A stretch of 64,000 bases of DNA from Sepioteuthis lessoniana (GCA_963585895.1 OY757934.1:30830605-30894604), one strand, 5' to 3'. Shown: positions 52,303 to 64,000, counted from the stretch's first letter. A program made the numbers and translations. The notes: generated by a model not told the origin, from the sequence alone.

Positions 52303-54214
52303 AAGAAATAAATGAAAGGTTGATCTGGTCAAGCTGAACGAAAGAAATCAATAAACAAAATCACTGGTAGTCCCACACACATAGAAAAAATAAATGACAA
52401 ATCCCAGACATTGTTGCAGCCATTCTTTGAAGTTCACACTTGATGGTCTGAAAATTGAATGGAAGGATTTTGAGTAATAAGAGAGTATCTCTGGTATTGG
52501 AGATCAGAGAGTATTCAGATATCAGAGTGAGTATGTGTAACCAGATAGTATGCCAGAGAGCATCTGACCATCAATGCGAACAGACAGATCTCCCAAATCT
52601 TCAATTTCTCAAATTGAAGAGTCTAGCTCGTATCAAAATTGAGCCATGAAAAATACCTCTCAGCCACTCTCTCTTTCTCCCTCTTGATTCAACAGTCAAT
52701 TGTATTTTGATGGGCAAATAATAAAGGATATCCGTAAAATTGAAATTCTTGGTGTTTATGTGAGTTAATGTCATCATGATAAGCAGAATATTTTTCATTC
52801 AGAAAGGAGTTGAGAACCTGCTTGCTTCTCTGGAAACCAAAAAGCAAACAAGAATTCAACTGCCCTTTGCAGAAAGAGCAGGTACAGAGTGAAGCTGTGC
52901 TTAGTGTGTCACACTTGCCACTCTCCAAATAAACCTCATCCAATGTAGCAGTCAAAAGTGGCTATGTGTTTATGCTCGAAGGGAATCTCGCCAGAAAAAT
53001 GTAAGGGTGCGAGAGTCTCGTGATGCATGCGCAACGAGTTTTCTCAGGGCCCGGTTTTCTTCCTTTTGGTTTCGAGATGTGAAGAGGAGAAGACACAGAG
53101 ATAGTGAAGAAGGATTTGTGGTAACCTCAGGATGTAGTAGTTGCTGAATTGAAAATGCAATTTTTCTCCTGCTGCACTGGTTTAAATGTGAATAGTCATT
53201 CACCTTATATTTTTCTTGTTTGGCCATTCAAGTTTATAGGGTAGCAGCTGTGTATTTTGTTATTCTCACAGTGAAAGAAGCGTGTGAAGGTCCTACCCAA
53301 GTTTCGAGGTTTGAAGGAAGAACTAAAATTACTTGCTGTATTGTTGCCTACCTTCGTTTTATTAAATTTGCTACACTTCTGTAAATAAGCAATAAAGAAA
53401 AAGGAATATAAATTCACTACAGCCTATCTATCACACACTCCTCTGAATATAAGATGCACAACTATTAGTCCTTATGGCTACTACATTAGAGAAGTAATAC
53501 AGTGAATACAGACAATAAATTGTATTAGTGTTGCTGAGGTTGAATACAGCGCTGTAGTAATTTGTGACACAGTGAACGATACATAATTCATTTTAGTGTA
53601 GCCACAGTACAATGCCCTTGCATTTTAGCTCATAAATCCTATGCTTTCCCTATGTTGTTAACTAAGACTTAAATTTACCAGAAAAATTTGTATTTAAATA
53701 TCTTGAAGGAAGCAAAATTAGGAATTATGTAAAATAGAAAAAAGAAGTTTCATCTATGTAACTGCAATAAGATAAGTTTTAAAACTTAGCTTTTAGCTAG
53801 AATTTCATCTTCAAGTGGTATTTTAAATTCAATTCTGTATAAATTACCATATATTTGAATATATATATATATAATATTGTAAAGATTAGTTCATGATAAT
53901 TAATCCTGAAAATTTAAGATTTGGTTGGTTGTCTGTTAAGTGGTCTACTTGAGATAAGAGCATACTCAGTTCTGTTTGCTAAGAGGCATGAGAAAAAGAA
54001 ATATTTGAAGTACTATTAACAGATCAAATACAAACAAATTTTCTCTTTGTATGTGTTTATTTTATTATTTTAAAATTTTATGTCTTCTAAATGAAAAGTG
54101 CATTGGAAAAAATGAAAATTTTCACAAAGTTTTATGATAGCCTTAATTTTTAGGTAACATTTTAAGTTCAATTTTATGTAAAATGTTATTTTAAAATAGA
54201 ATCAAGTTTTACAA

Positions 54215-54216
<2 letters not shown>
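52303..54216. other. No gene recognised; CpG-bearing patch at 52970-53060
   Basis: Frames of 64-88 codons (52455-53417) lack domains. 52970-53060 has 'ggaatctcgccag', 'gcgagagtctcgtgatgca' and 'catgcgcaacg' (NRF-1-like), a weak promoter candidate only. Confidence 0.45.

Positions 54217-54286
<70 letters not shown>
54217..54286. repeat. (CA)n microsatellite, about 65 bp
   Basis: Uninterrupted CA dinucleotides. Confidence 0.97.
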
Positions 54287-54288
<2 letters not shown>

Positions 54289-54403
54289 AATGATTTATTT
54301 ATATATTAGACCTTAATCAAAATGATTTTTGAGTAATGTGATATGTCATAGAATTTTTATTCAAAACAATCACTTTGTAAAGCTGGCTCCTCAGTTTGGC
54401 TTG

Positions 54404-54404
<1 letters not shown>

Positions 54405-54450
<46 letters not shown>

Positions 54451-54454
54451 AAGC

Positions 54455-54489
<35 letters not shown>
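54405..54489. repeat. Two (TA)n runs, inverted around 'aaacaagcccata'
   Basis: TA runs at 54407-54447 and 54459-54488. 'ggcttgcttata' on one side and 'tataaacaagccc' on the other make an inverted repeat able to extrude a cruciform. Confidence 0.95.
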
Positions 54490-54492
<3 letters not shown>

Positions 54493-54939
54493 TACATCTT
54501 TATTATCATAAAAATGAAATATTATATAAAGATAAATTGCATTTTCCATTTTAAAAATAATCCCTGCCGCCATTTCTTGTGAACAAATCTCAAAATTTTG
54601 GTGCCATCCTTAAAGAAGGATTTCTTATTGATAACTTGATGTCAGACAGGGAAACTGTTGATTTCAGAATTTTATGAAAAATTTTTTCACTCTTTTTTCC
54701 CCTCTTTCTTTTTCCAAGTTTTCTATATTTCATTTATTCTTTTTTATTAACTTATTTTTGTTTTACAGGTTTTGTTGAATTTGGAACAAAGTATTTTAAA
54801 AAAATGATTCTTTTGACAAAGTCGACAAATTTAGAAGAGGTTTAAGCCTTCAGTTTAGAACTGACTTAGTGAAAATTTCATGTAAAATTCTGATTTTAGG
54901 AAAAAGAAAATTGAGACTGAAATTTACAAACAATATAAC

Positions 54940-55520
54940 TTTCTGTCTTTCTTTCTTTCTTTCTTACTTTCTTTACTTTCTTTCATTTTCTGTTCTTTTC
55001 ATCATTTTTCTTTTTCATTGATTCATTCTTTCTCTCAATTTTCTTTCTTTCTTTCTTTCTTTTATTGCTTCATTCTTTCTTTTTTTGTTTTGTTTTGTTC
55101 TGTTCAGTTCAGTTCTTTTTTCTTTCTTTTTTTCATTCATAAATGTATTTGTTCATTAATTCAGTCAGTCAGTCATTCTTTCTTTTATTCTATGTTCTTT
55201 TTTTCTGTCAATCAGTGATTTTCTTTCTTTCTTTCTTTCTTTCAATCACTTATTTTTTCTTTTCTTTTTTCTTTTTTCCTTTTCTACTTTTTCACTGTAT
55301 TTCTTTCCTTTTATTTTTTGTTCATTTTATCTCGTCTTTCCTTTTTTAAATTTCCCATTTCTTTCTATTTTTTTCTTAAATGTTACCTTTATTCTTCAAG
55401 TTTCAATTTACAATTATTTGTTTCTCCTTCATCTTTACATTTTCTTTTTTGTCTCTCCTCATTCCTTCATTAAACTGTTAAAAACCTTCTCTATTTCCTT
55501 TTTCTTCTTTTGTCAAACAC
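54940..55520. repeat. 580-bp polypyrimidine tract with (TTTC)n
   Basis: T/C on plus with several (tttc)n runs (54942-54966, 55041-55062, 55219-55244). Frames here are Phe/Ser/Leu artefacts. Confidence 0.92.
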
Positions 55521-55911
55521 TTCAGAAATGAAAAATAAATAAAACCCTAAGCCAATTTGAAGAACAGAAACTATTTAATTATAAGAACCTACTATCTCTT
55601 AAAGACAATATTTTCATAAACCCACAGCAAGAGACAGATCAACAGATGGAGAGATTTGTGGTTAGGAACACCTACATGTTTTTCTTTACCTCTAAAGAAT
55701 CTGCTGCTTTTGCTTAGAGTCAAGCCTGCATTTTGTTTATTTGTGTTTATCTGCCCAACTCAAGGTGTCCTATTCACAGCTTTCTATTTGTATATTAGAT
55801 TAATAAGTGAATTTCTCTTGTCACACCCTGTGGAGACTTACAAGGTGATCATAAAATAAAAGATATAACAAAAGTAAGGTCACTTTTTCACTATAGATTT
55901 GTTATCAGTGT
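55521..55911. other. No gene recognised
   Basis: Transition from the pyrimidine tract to the minisatellite; a 67-codon plus frame (55656-55859) has no domain. Confidence 0.5.
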
Positions 55912-57015
55912 ACAAAAGTATATGATATAAATAAAAGTATATAATATGAATAAAAATGAATATAATATAAAAGTATATATTATAAATAAAAGTATATAAT
56001 ATGAATAAAAATGAATAAAATATAAAAGTATATATTATAAATAAAAGTATATAATATGAATAAAAATGAATATAATATAAAAGTATATTATAAAAAAAAG
56101 TATATAATATGAATAAAAATGAATATAATATAAAAGTATATATTATAAATAAAAGTATATAATATGAATAAAAATGAATATAATATAAAAGTATATATTA
56201 TAAATAAAAGTATATAATATGAATAAAAATGAATATAATATAAAAGTATATGATGTAAATAAAAGTATAAAATATGAATAAAAATGAATATAATATAAAA
56301 GTATATATTATAAATAAAAGTATATAATATGAATAAAAATGAATATAATATAAAAGTATATGATATAAATAAAAGTATATAATATGAATAAAAATGAATA
56401 TAATATAAAAGTATATGATGTAAATAAAAGTATATAATATGAATAAAAATGAATATAATATAAAAGTATATGATATAAATAAAAGTATATAATATGAATA
56501 AAAATGAATATAATATAAAAGTATATATTATAAATAAAAGTATATAATATGAATGTAAATGAATATAAATAAAAGTATATAATATGAATGAAAATGAATA
56601 TAATATAAAAGTATATATTATAAATAAAAGTATATAATATGAATAAAAATGAATATAATATAAAAGTATATATTATAAATAAAAGTATATAATAAGAATA
56701 AAAATGAATATAATATAAAAGTATATATTATAAATAAAAGTATATAATAAGAATAAAAATGAATATAATATAAAAGTATATATTATAAATAAAAGTATAT
56801 AATATGAATAAAAATGAATATAATATAAAAGTATATAATATGAATAAAAAGGAATATAATATAAAAGTATATATTATAAACAAAAGTATATAATATGAAT
56901 GAAAATGAATATAAATAAAAGTATATATTATAAATAAAACTATATAATATGAATGAAAATGAATATAATATAAAAGTATGTATTATAAATAAAACTATAT
57001 AATATGAATGAAAAT
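55912..57015. repeat. 55-bp AT-rich minisatellite, about 20 units
   Basis: The unit runs 'taaataaaagtatataatat', 'gaataaaaatgaatataata', 'taaaagtatatatta'. Units are nearly identical in the centre, with a few variants (tgatgtaaat, gaatgaaaat) recurring in blocks, a sign of higher-order duplication. Plus is purine-rich and lacks C. Confidence 0.95.
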
Positions 57016-57238
57016 TTTCCGGTAGAACAGGGTTCAATCCCAGGTCACGTCATATTGAAGACTTTAAAAATGGTTCTTGATACCTCCTTGCTTAACACTC
57101 AGCAATATAAGGTATGTATCAAGGGTAAAGTGGAGAAATTAAGGGAAAGGCATAGAGCCCTCCACTACACTTTGCTGTAGTAGCTATTGAAAAGAGAGTC
57201 TTCCGGTTGCCCTTGACTACAGTCGCCAACTTTACTTA
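57016..57238 (+). mobile_element. SINE B inserted in the minisatellite
   Basis: 'gtagaacagggttcaatccc' (B box), 'cttgatacctccttgcttaa', 'ctacactttgctgtagtagc', 'gactacagtcgccaacttta'. The about 20 bp before it (56995-57015) recurs right after it (57239-57260), a target duplication although the target is itself repetitive. Confidence 0.88.
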
Positions 57239-58400
57239 TTTATATAATATGAATGAAAATTATGATAATATAAAAGTATGTATATATCATAAATAAAAGT
57301 ATATAATAAGTATGAAAATTAACATAATATAAAAGTATATAATATGAATAAAGATATATGATGCAAATGATATCTAATATAAATAAAGAATATGTATATA
57401 AAAAGTATATGATATTACTCAATTATAATAAGCATAAAAAGCGTATATAAAACTATATATCATAAATCAAAGTACATTGAATATAAATAGTATAAAATAA
57501 ATAGGAAAAACATATATTAAATAAAAGTATATCAACTATGAATAATAGATGATATAACTAAAAATATATATAATACAAAATATGATATACATAGTGTATA
57601 ATATAGATAAAAATATATATACAATATGAAATTGTATATAGATAAAAGTATATGACACAAATAGTATGTAATGTAAATAGAAAATATATATAATATAAAA
57701 GTATATATTATAAATAAAAAATTATAATATAAATAGTAAAGAATATAAATAAACAGGTATATAATTCAAAGTATATGATATGAATAAAATTATATGATAT
57801 AAATATTAACTAATATTGATAAATATATATATAAGATATGAAAGAATATAATATGAATAAATGTATGTGAGATCAATAGTATATAATGCAAATGAAAGTA
57901 TACATTATAAATAAAAGGAAGTGATACGAATAGTTTATCATATATAATAAAAAAATATATATATATAATGGAAAAATACATAATATAGATGAAAGTATAT
58001 AATAAAACAGTATTTGATATAGATAAAAAATATATTATATAAAAGTGTATAATAAGAATAAAAGTCTATGATATAAGTAGTACATAGTATAAAGGAAATA
58101 TATAAATGAATATCATATGAATTACAGTATATGATATCAATAGATTATGATATAAATAATATATACATATATCATATAAAATATATAATATACAATATAT
58201 ATGATAACATTAGTTTATAAAATAAATAAGAAATTGTCATAATACAAAAGTATATATTATGAATGAAACTATATAATATGAATTGTATGTAATATAAATA
58301 ATATGTATAATATAAAAGTATACATTATAAATAAAAGTATATAATTTCAACAGAATGCAATATCAGTAGAAATGTATGCATAATATAAAAGTATATATTT
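57239..58400. repeat. Degenerate extension of the AT minisatellite
   Basis: The same words (ataaaagtatat, atatgaataaa) continue without a fixed period. Diverged units suggest an older edge of the array. The minus-strand Tyr/Ile/Phe frames here are artefacts. Confidence 0.88.
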
Positions 58401-58410
58401 TAGATAAAAA

Positions 58411-58745
58411 TACACTGTTTGAATTAGTAAAATTTGGAAGTTAATCTCTGCTTGAATATGATTGGCTGTTTTGAAGTTGTGCTCCTACTGTTATTTAAGT
58501 GAGACCCACCAGGGATTCCTCTCTTCTTTTTTTTTTTTTCAGATTTGAGCAGAAGTCACTGGCTTGCTCACTCTTTTTGCTGTGTGATGTCTTGTTTATC
58601 CACCTTTGACCGTAGGCAGTTTTTTCTTAAGCAAGGTGGCTCGAGCAAATAGGCCAATTAGTTGCTTGGGCTAAGCCTCTCTTCCTTACTGTTATTTTTT
58701 TGTTACTTGTTGAAACAATAAACCTACTGCAGCCTAATTGTGGTT
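58411..58745 (+). mobile_element. LTR-like segment (weak)
   Basis: Starts TGTTTGAATTA at 58411, then 'tgattggctgtt' (CCAAT inverse), 'ttatttaagtgagaccc' (TATA-like), and a polyadenylation-like 'caataaacctactgcagcc' near 58714-58732. The same first 11 bases begin the minus-strand block ending at 40949. The 3' end and target duplication are not located. Confidence 0.4.
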
Positions 58746-59630
58746 TTGGTATGCTGTCCCCTTCAAAAGAAAGTTGAGTCTAAGGTCTGGAAGCAGACTT
58801 ATTGGACTCTTGCCTACAAGAGAAGCAGTTAGCCAGGTCAGTAGATTTGGTAAATGCCCCCATAGACTTAACAGAAGAAAATTTGAGTTGAAACAAAAAA
58901 ATATTCATCTCTAGAAGGAGGAAGCAGTGGTCTACTCAAAGTTCACTTAAAGATACAGTAAACTTTGTTTTCAACAAGTATACACAAGAAACTAGAAGAA
59001 CACAGTTGTCCAGGTTAATTCGACAAAAGAAGATGCTGAGAAAAAGAAAAAACCCTAAAAATTGGCTTCAAAATGAACTTTGACATAAAATACCAAAGAA
59101 TGGTATTTTGTTAACAAAAATTAGACTAACAGTAGGTGGTTGATGGTTGTTTCGTGCAAGTCAGTCGTTATTTTTTTATACCCTTCTTCTTTTTAGGGGG
59201 TTATAATATTTTCGCTACTTGAATGTACGCTATTTTTGTTAACTAAAATTCAATGTTTTCAACAAGCAGAGGGAAAAATATGCAAAGCTGAATTTTGTAA
59301 AGTTTATTTCTCTTTAAATAAATTACTTTGTAGGAACTAGTTGTTTTTGTTTTTAAGAAATATAGACACGCTTCTCTTTCAGGTAGCAAAAATTCCCATT
59401 CCCTTTTTTATCTACTTTATTTTTTATATGTTTCTCTTACCCTTCGCGAAGCCTGACAGTTTCTGCTAGATAATTTCTTGAGCTTGGCAGAGATAAAGTC
59501 TGCTTTAGTTGGAATTGTATTTTATATAGTACTAGTATTCGGATAATTTTGTTAACTTTTCATATGTTGGTCATTGCAATTTAAAACCTAAAATATAGCA
59601 TACTTATTAAATTGAGCACATTTCTTATAA
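58746..59630. other. No gene recognised
   Basis: AT-rich, no family members seen; could be internal or flanking sequence of the LTR-like segment. Confidence 0.45.
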
Positions 59631-59992
59631 CACATATAAAATTAATATGATATGATAATGTAAAAAGTATACAATATAAATGTATATATAATATAAAAGT
59701 ATACAGTACAAATAAAAGTAAATGATATAAATAATATATGATATGAATAAAAATATATGTAATATAGAAGTATATGTTATGAATAAAAGTATATAATATA
59801 AATATATTATATATACTATATATATTATATACAATAAATAAAAATATATATACATAAAATAAAAGTATTCAATTTATAACATAAAGGGAAATGTATATAA
59901 TATAAAAATGAATAATACATAAAAAGGTATATAATATAAATGAAAATTATATATACAATATGGAAGTATATAATATGAATAAAAATATATGA
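59631..59992. repeat. AT minisatellite-like sequence
   Basis: Same word set as 55912-58400 (ataaaagtat, atatgaataaa) without clear period. Confidence 0.8.
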
Positions 59993-60225
59993 TATCATCA
60001 TGTTCATTAAGTTGTGCTGACATGAGGGATTTCCCTGACTCTCTTTCCTTCCATCCGTCCCTATCATCCATCACTTCTAGAAGGTCCTCAAAACTACGGC
60101 CGTAGAGGTGATGCAAATAAGTTCTTGGTGGTCAGCCAACAATGGCATATCAATGTCGAGAGGTCCATAGAAGAATGTCACTTATGAGTTCATCTATCAG
60201 GTGAGTGACCCATTGATTTTATGGT
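59993..60225 (-). mobile_element. RTE-like 3' end, diverged minus copy
   Basis: 'catcatgttcattaagttgt', 'gggatttccctgactctctt', 'catccatcacttctagaagg', 'gaggtccatagaagaatgtc', 'acttatgagttcatc' correspond to the inverted C-terminal region; on minus FEDLLEVMDDRDGWKE is readable. Confidence 0.82.
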
Positions 60226-60242
60226 TTTATAAAGCATCAATG

Positions 60243-60380
60243 ATGATCATTTGCACAGAGTATTTGTTCTATTTTCTAAATGATCATTTGCTCAGAGTAT
60301 TTGTTCTATTTTCTAAATGATCATTTGCTCAGAGTATTTGTTCTATTTTCTAAATGATCATTTGCTCAGAGTATTTGTTC
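60243..60380. repeat. 37-bp tandem repeat, 3.7 units
   Basis: Units begin 'atgatcatttg' at 60243, 60280, 60317 and 60354. Apart from one base in the first unit they are identical, so the expansion is recent. It sits between two pieces of a broken RTE. Confidence 0.95.
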
Positions 60381-60385
60381 TTACT

Positions 60386-60710
60386 CCTTTATGTTTTGAT
60401 GGATAGCCTAAATCTATAAACCTGTGGATTAATTTCACCAAAAACCATTCTGAATTTTTCAAAGAATTTTCTCAATTTCATGTCAGATATGATTGTGATT
60501 CCAAGGTCACCTTTTTGGGGGAAGGAGAAGATGCAGCCTTTGGTCCATTTCTTGATGGTATTTTATTTATTGACAATGTTACATAATCAAATAAGTGTGT
60601 CATTAAATGTCCTTGTCTTACGTACTTCTGGAGGTATTTTGTCAACGCCTAATGTTTTACTGCTTTTAATTTTTATCTGCATTAAGTTCTTCCTCTATAA
60701 ACTGTCTTAT
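60386..60710 (-). mobile_element. RTE-like fragment (region before the RT), minus
   Basis: 'aaaccattctgaatttttca', 'tgtgattccaaggtcacctt', 'gaaggagaagatgcagcctt', 'cttacgtacttctggaggta', 'attttgtcaacgcctaatg' match the 28560-28860 part of the longest copy, strongly diverged. Confidence 0.78.
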
Positions 60711-60892
60711 GTATTTTTTTATATTATATACTATTCATATTATATACTTTTATTTATACATTTATATTATGTATGTTTATGTTTTTATTGCTATTTATAT
60801 CATATAGTTTTCATATTATATAATTTATTGCATATATGTATACTTTTATTTATATTGTATACAATTTATACAATATACTTTTATTCATATTA
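60711..60892. repeat. AT-rich minisatellite-like sequence, inverted
   Basis: Words such as 'atacttttatttatat' are the reverse complement of the 55912 array words. Confidence 0.75.
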
Positions 60893-61226
60893 GGGGGTGT
60901 CCTCGTTCTTCTAGGAGAATAGCTTTGGCATTAAATAACCTACAAGGGGGTGTAATGGTTAAAGCGATGGACTGCGGGATCGTAGTATGCGAGTTCGTAC
61001 TCCAGTCGCGCTATTACGTTCACTTTCGGGCAAATACCCTTGGGAAAGGTATGAACTCCCTTATCCTCCCAGCTATGGGTTAAATAGTACAACTACTGTT
61101 CTTCTAAGAGAATAGCTTGGCATTAGATAACCTACAAAGGTTTATATGCCATTAAACAAAGAAACCAAACCAAACCTAAATAACCTACAAAGGTTGATAT
61201 GCCATTAAAAACAAAGAAACCAAACC
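60893..61226 (+). mobile_element. SINE C, plus copy with internal partial duplications
   Basis: The order is scrambled: 'gggggtgtcctcgttcttct' plus a 3' piece (ggcattaaataacctacaag) comes first. A nearly full copy follows (gtgtaatggttaaagcgatg, gcgagttcgtactccagtcg, cattagataacctacaaagg), then a third 3' piece at 61178-61226. Local duplication or template switching would explain three 3' ends in 330 bp. Confidence 0.82.
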
Positions 61227-61279
61227 ATTTTAGTCATATTATTCAATATAATATAAATAATACATAATATAAAAGTCAA

Positions 61280-61765
61280 CTGTTAATGATCTTTGTGATA
61301 GGTTTATCTGTGACTTTAGAGGATTTCCAAGAATATTCTTGAAACGTTCTTTCCACTTCTGATGTCTTTCTTCTTGGCTGGGAGCTTTTCGTTTTGCTCC
61401 TGAGGTGCTCCTTCATCTGCTCACTTAATTTAGTCTCTGCCATGCTATTTGTGATTGTCTATCTTCAACCAAGTTTCCGATTTTATTGATTTGGTTTAAA
61501 TGTATTCCAGTTGTTCTTTTTGGTATGTGTTAGTTTTCTCTGGGCTATCTTAAGTTTCTGAGGATTGGCACTTGTTGGGTTTCTTTTATCAAGTAAGGGT
61601 GCTACTTTCATGTTATCCCATTTTTTCTAACTCACATGGAACTCTGTATTTAGATCTTGGTTGGTATTGTTTCAGTTATTTATCGCCAATATCTCAATTA
61701 GCAAGTGAGGACCAGTTGCAATGTGTCATTCACATTGTGTTTCTTATTTCTGTGTAGACTTAGAC
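61280..61765 (-). mobile_element. RTE-like fragment (endonuclease-RT linker), minus
   Basis: 'gatttccaagaatattcttg', 'cttggctgggagcttttcgt', 'gattgtctatcttcaacc', 'tttctgaggattggcacttg' match 28860-29110 of the longest copy. Confidence 0.78.
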
Positions 61766-61789
61766 ATATTTTTGCCGTTATGATTAATA

Positions 61790-62230
61790 TAAATAGCAAA
61801 TAATATAAATGAAAAATATAATAAAAGTATATAGTATAAATAAAAGTATATGATATGAATACTATATAATATAAAAAATATATATATGATGTAAATGTAT
61901 TTAATAAGAAAAACATATTAGATATAAATATGATATGATATAGATAAAGAATACATATAATACAGATGAAAGTATATGATAAAAACAGTATATAAAATAG
62001 ATAAAAATATACATAATATAAAAGTGAATATGAATAAAAGTATATTGTATAAATAGTATACAATATAAATAAAAGTTTACATATATGCAAAAAATATATG
62101 AAAACTATATGATATAAATAGGAATAAAAACATAAATGTACATAATATAAATGTATAATAAAATTATATAATATGAATAGTATATAATATAAAAATACAT
62201 TATATAAAAGTATATATAATAGATATAAGT
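61790..62230. repeat. AT minisatellite-like sequence
   Basis: Words 'ataaaagtatat', 'atgaataaaagtat' and 'ataaatagtatac' without clear period, between two RTE pieces. Confidence 0.8.
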
Positions 62231-62234
62231 AAAA

Positions 62235-62995
62235 ATAGCATAATGGTTATCTTCTTTTTGGTTAAAACACATGTACTCCATTTTGCCTGCATTCACATGG
62301 AGGCCAATGTTGCATGCTGCCTGCTTCAGACTATGCAGCAGGGATTCAGCTTGGGTAGGTGTAGTTGCAAGATGTGCTATATCATCCATGTAGTCTGTGT
62401 CCATAATAGTTAGTGCTGTGCATTGTCTGCTTCTTACTTTTTTTGTGTAAAACCATTTTCTTTCATTAGCTCAGTTGATATTCAAAGTATGTTGTCTTGG
62501 CAAATTATGAACAGATATGGGGCTAATGTATCCCTTTGAAGAATACTGGTAATAATGTCAAAGAATTCTGTGTCTCCATCCAGTGAATGAACTTTTACTT
62601 TTGTATTTTATAGAGCATCATTTTATGGCTGTGACAGTTTCTTTCGGGAGACTACATGCTAGAAGTATTTGCTCCATCTTCCTGCTGAGTATGAAATCAA
62701 ATCCCCTGGAGAAAGCTACAAATAAGAGTGCCATCTTGAGCTTTTTTGCGCAAACTCCTTCAAAGATTCGATGGATTGTTAGAATCTGTGATGTTGTGGA
62801 TCAATTTCTCCAAAAACCAATTGATTCTTCCTAAGAATTTTCTCAGTTTCTAGTTCAATATGGTTGATTTACAGAACATCATAAATCTAAGCCACTATGG
62901 AAGTAAGTGTTATACCTAGGTAGTTCTTACCACTCTGAGGTTACCTTTCTTGGAGAAAGAGAGGATGCAGGCTTTTGTCCACCTCTCTACTGTGT
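62235..62995 (-). pseudogene. RTE-like RT domain fragment, minus
   Basis: On minus the frame at 62240-62404 begins DTDYMDDIAHLATTPTQAES, the RT motif C region with YMDD where the other family members suggest YADD, then SLKQAACNIGLHVNAGKMEY. Farther 5' the sense strand shows the motif B region and 'INRIFEGVCAKKLKMA'-like sequence with frameshifts. It breaks at a plus-strand RTE insertion at 63000. Confidence 0.82.
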
Positions 62996-62999
62996 TCTA

Positions 63000-63232
63000 G
63001 TTATGCTGGACACTGCTGTAGAAGCAAAGACGAGATCGTAAGTGATGTGCTCCTGTGGACCCCCGCATATGGCCAATCAAAAGCAGGACGACCAGCTCGA
63101 ACACTCATACAGCAGCTATGTGATGATACAGGATGTAACCCCGAAGACCTGCCGAAGGCGATAAATGATAGGTAGACGTGGAGAGAGAGGGTCAGGGATA
63201 TCCGTGCTAGCCGCACATCATGATGATGATGA
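63000..63232 (+). mobile_element. RTE-like 3' end, plus copy nested in an older RTE
   Basis: Frame LLCSSYAGHCCRSKDEIVSD, then VLLWTPAYGQSKAGRPARTL and GCNPEDLPKAINDR with stop; ends in (ATG)n at 63217-63232. It interrupts the minus RTE between 62995 and 63235. Confidence 0.88.
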
Positions 63233-63234
63233 TG

Positions 63235-63705
63235 AGAATTGGAGCAGTATGTCATAGAATTTCCTTGTCTTCCATACTTCAGGTGGTATTTCACTAAAAC
63301 TGTCAGGTTTCCAGTTTTTAATTTTTCTTAGTACAATATCAAGTTCTTCTTGAGTAAACTGTCCAAGTTTGATATCTAGTTGATTATTAATAATTTTCAT
63401 GATGGGTTTATCTGTAACTTTAGGGGATTTTCAAATCAGATTCTTGAAATGTTTTTTCCACATGAGTATTCGCTCTTCTTGACTGGCAGTTTTTAGCTAA
63501 GCTCTGAAGGTGCACTTCCTCTTACTCAATGCATTTACTGTCTGCCACATTATTCAAGATTGTCTATCTTCTACTGAATTTCTAATTTCATTGACCAGGC
63601 TTTGAAAATTTTCTATTTGTTCTTTTTGGCAAGTGTTAATTAGTTCCCTTGGTACCTTCTTAAGTTTCTAAGCATTAGCATTAGTTGGGTTCCTTTATTA
63701 CATAA
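63235..63705 (-). mobile_element. RTE-like fragment (region before the RT), minus
   Basis: On minus: QLDIKLGQFTQEELDIVLRK and EIPPEVWKTRKFYDIL, then the linker ('cttgactggcagtttttagc', 'gattgtctatcttctactga'). It continues the copy at 62235-62995 upstream of the nested insert. Confidence 0.83.
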
Positions 63706-64000
63706 TTAAAAAAATTATTACATATTACATAATATTGATATTATATATATATATATATATCTAAATTATCCAGTCAGTGTCCAAGGACAGTAGGTGTGGA
63801 TTACTTTTTACATAGAATATATGAGGGTAATCATATAAATCTATGAGAGTGCTCAATGTATGGCTATTGTTAGTCCCCTATTTATTCTCTAGAGTATAAC
63901 AAAATTCACATTCAGAGCGTATATAGTACAATTAAATGGAGACTCAAACTCGGTTAAGCCGTCATAATAAATTTATTTCGGCGGAGAATATTGTTGGTAT
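63706..64000. other. No gene recognised; short (AT)n at 63741-63760
   Basis: AT-rich end of the window. Confidence 0.5.

Noticed and set aside
56783..62090. Minus-strand Tyr/Ile/Phe-rich frames (60-130 codons)
   Set aside because: AT minisatellite translations.

Overview
The window reads as repeat-rich, non-coding animal DNA, most like a cephalopod mollusc (octopus-type). This is an inference from two things: at least ten copies of an RTE-like non-LTR retrotransposon whose protein resembles the endonuclease/reverse-transcriptase elements abundant in octopus genomes, and dense tRNA-derived SINEs mixed with (AT)n, (CA)n and (GA)n arrays. No bacterial or viral gene layout is present. I find no intact host gene. 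The best host-coding candidate is one internal exon at 41138-41268 (+), with a decayed inverted copy at 39483-39619 (-).

Repeat families, with my own labels. SINE A (about 286 bp, tRNA-like head, 3' end 'accaacccctcc' plus AT repeats). SINE B (about 230 bp, ends 'gactacagtcgccaac'). SINE C (tRNA-like head) and repeat D (no recognisable tRNA head, internal short tandem repeats) share one 3' hairpin, GGCAT..AACCT/AGGTT..ATGCC, followed by A/C-rich tails. SINE F is one 126-bp insert with a perfect 20-bp target duplication. RTE 3' ends finish in (ATG)n. Two deletion relics of mariner, two clear solo LTRs with target duplications (34134-34369, 34825-35526), weaker LTR-like blocks and one Penelope-like (PLE) protein remnant are also present.

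The most interesting theme is hammerhead ribozyme cores: CTGANGA, a short helix II, then GAAA. They occur at 15130-15151 (-), 16590-16614 (-), 25852-25877 (-), 25984-26009 (+), 31317-31347 (-), 35983-36014 (-) and 51639-51662 (-), with decayed copies at 16866-16890, 22730-22753 and 24530-24553. In at least two families, probably three, a tRNA-derived Pol III-type head precedes the hammerhead, and a tail follows it, so the units look like hammerhead-bearing SINEs. Hammerheads are known from PLEs and retrozymes, and a PLE endonuclease fragment lies at 38930-39209, so PLE-type machinery is a plausible mobiliser.

Layout. 1-15 kb: RTE end, A/B/C/D repeats, microsatellites and a mariner relic. 15-26 kb: hammerhead units, a dense D/C cluster at 17.1-19.0 kb, a CpG-richer block at 19.25-20.0 kb, and foldback elements. 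26.7-30 kb: the longest RTE copy (minus strand), carrying SINE F. 31-38 kb: a hammerhead unit, C/D/B repeats and both solo LTRs nested in older repeats. 38.9-41.3 kb: PLE fragment and the inverted exon pair. 41.9-55.9 kb: polypyrimidine tracts, a head-to-head RTE pair nested in a SINE, and a mariner relic. 55.9-62.2 kb: a 55-bp AT-rich minisatellite and its decayed extensions, interleaved to 63.7 kb with broken RTE copies. Most open reading frames here lie in simple repeats or SINEs and are not genes.
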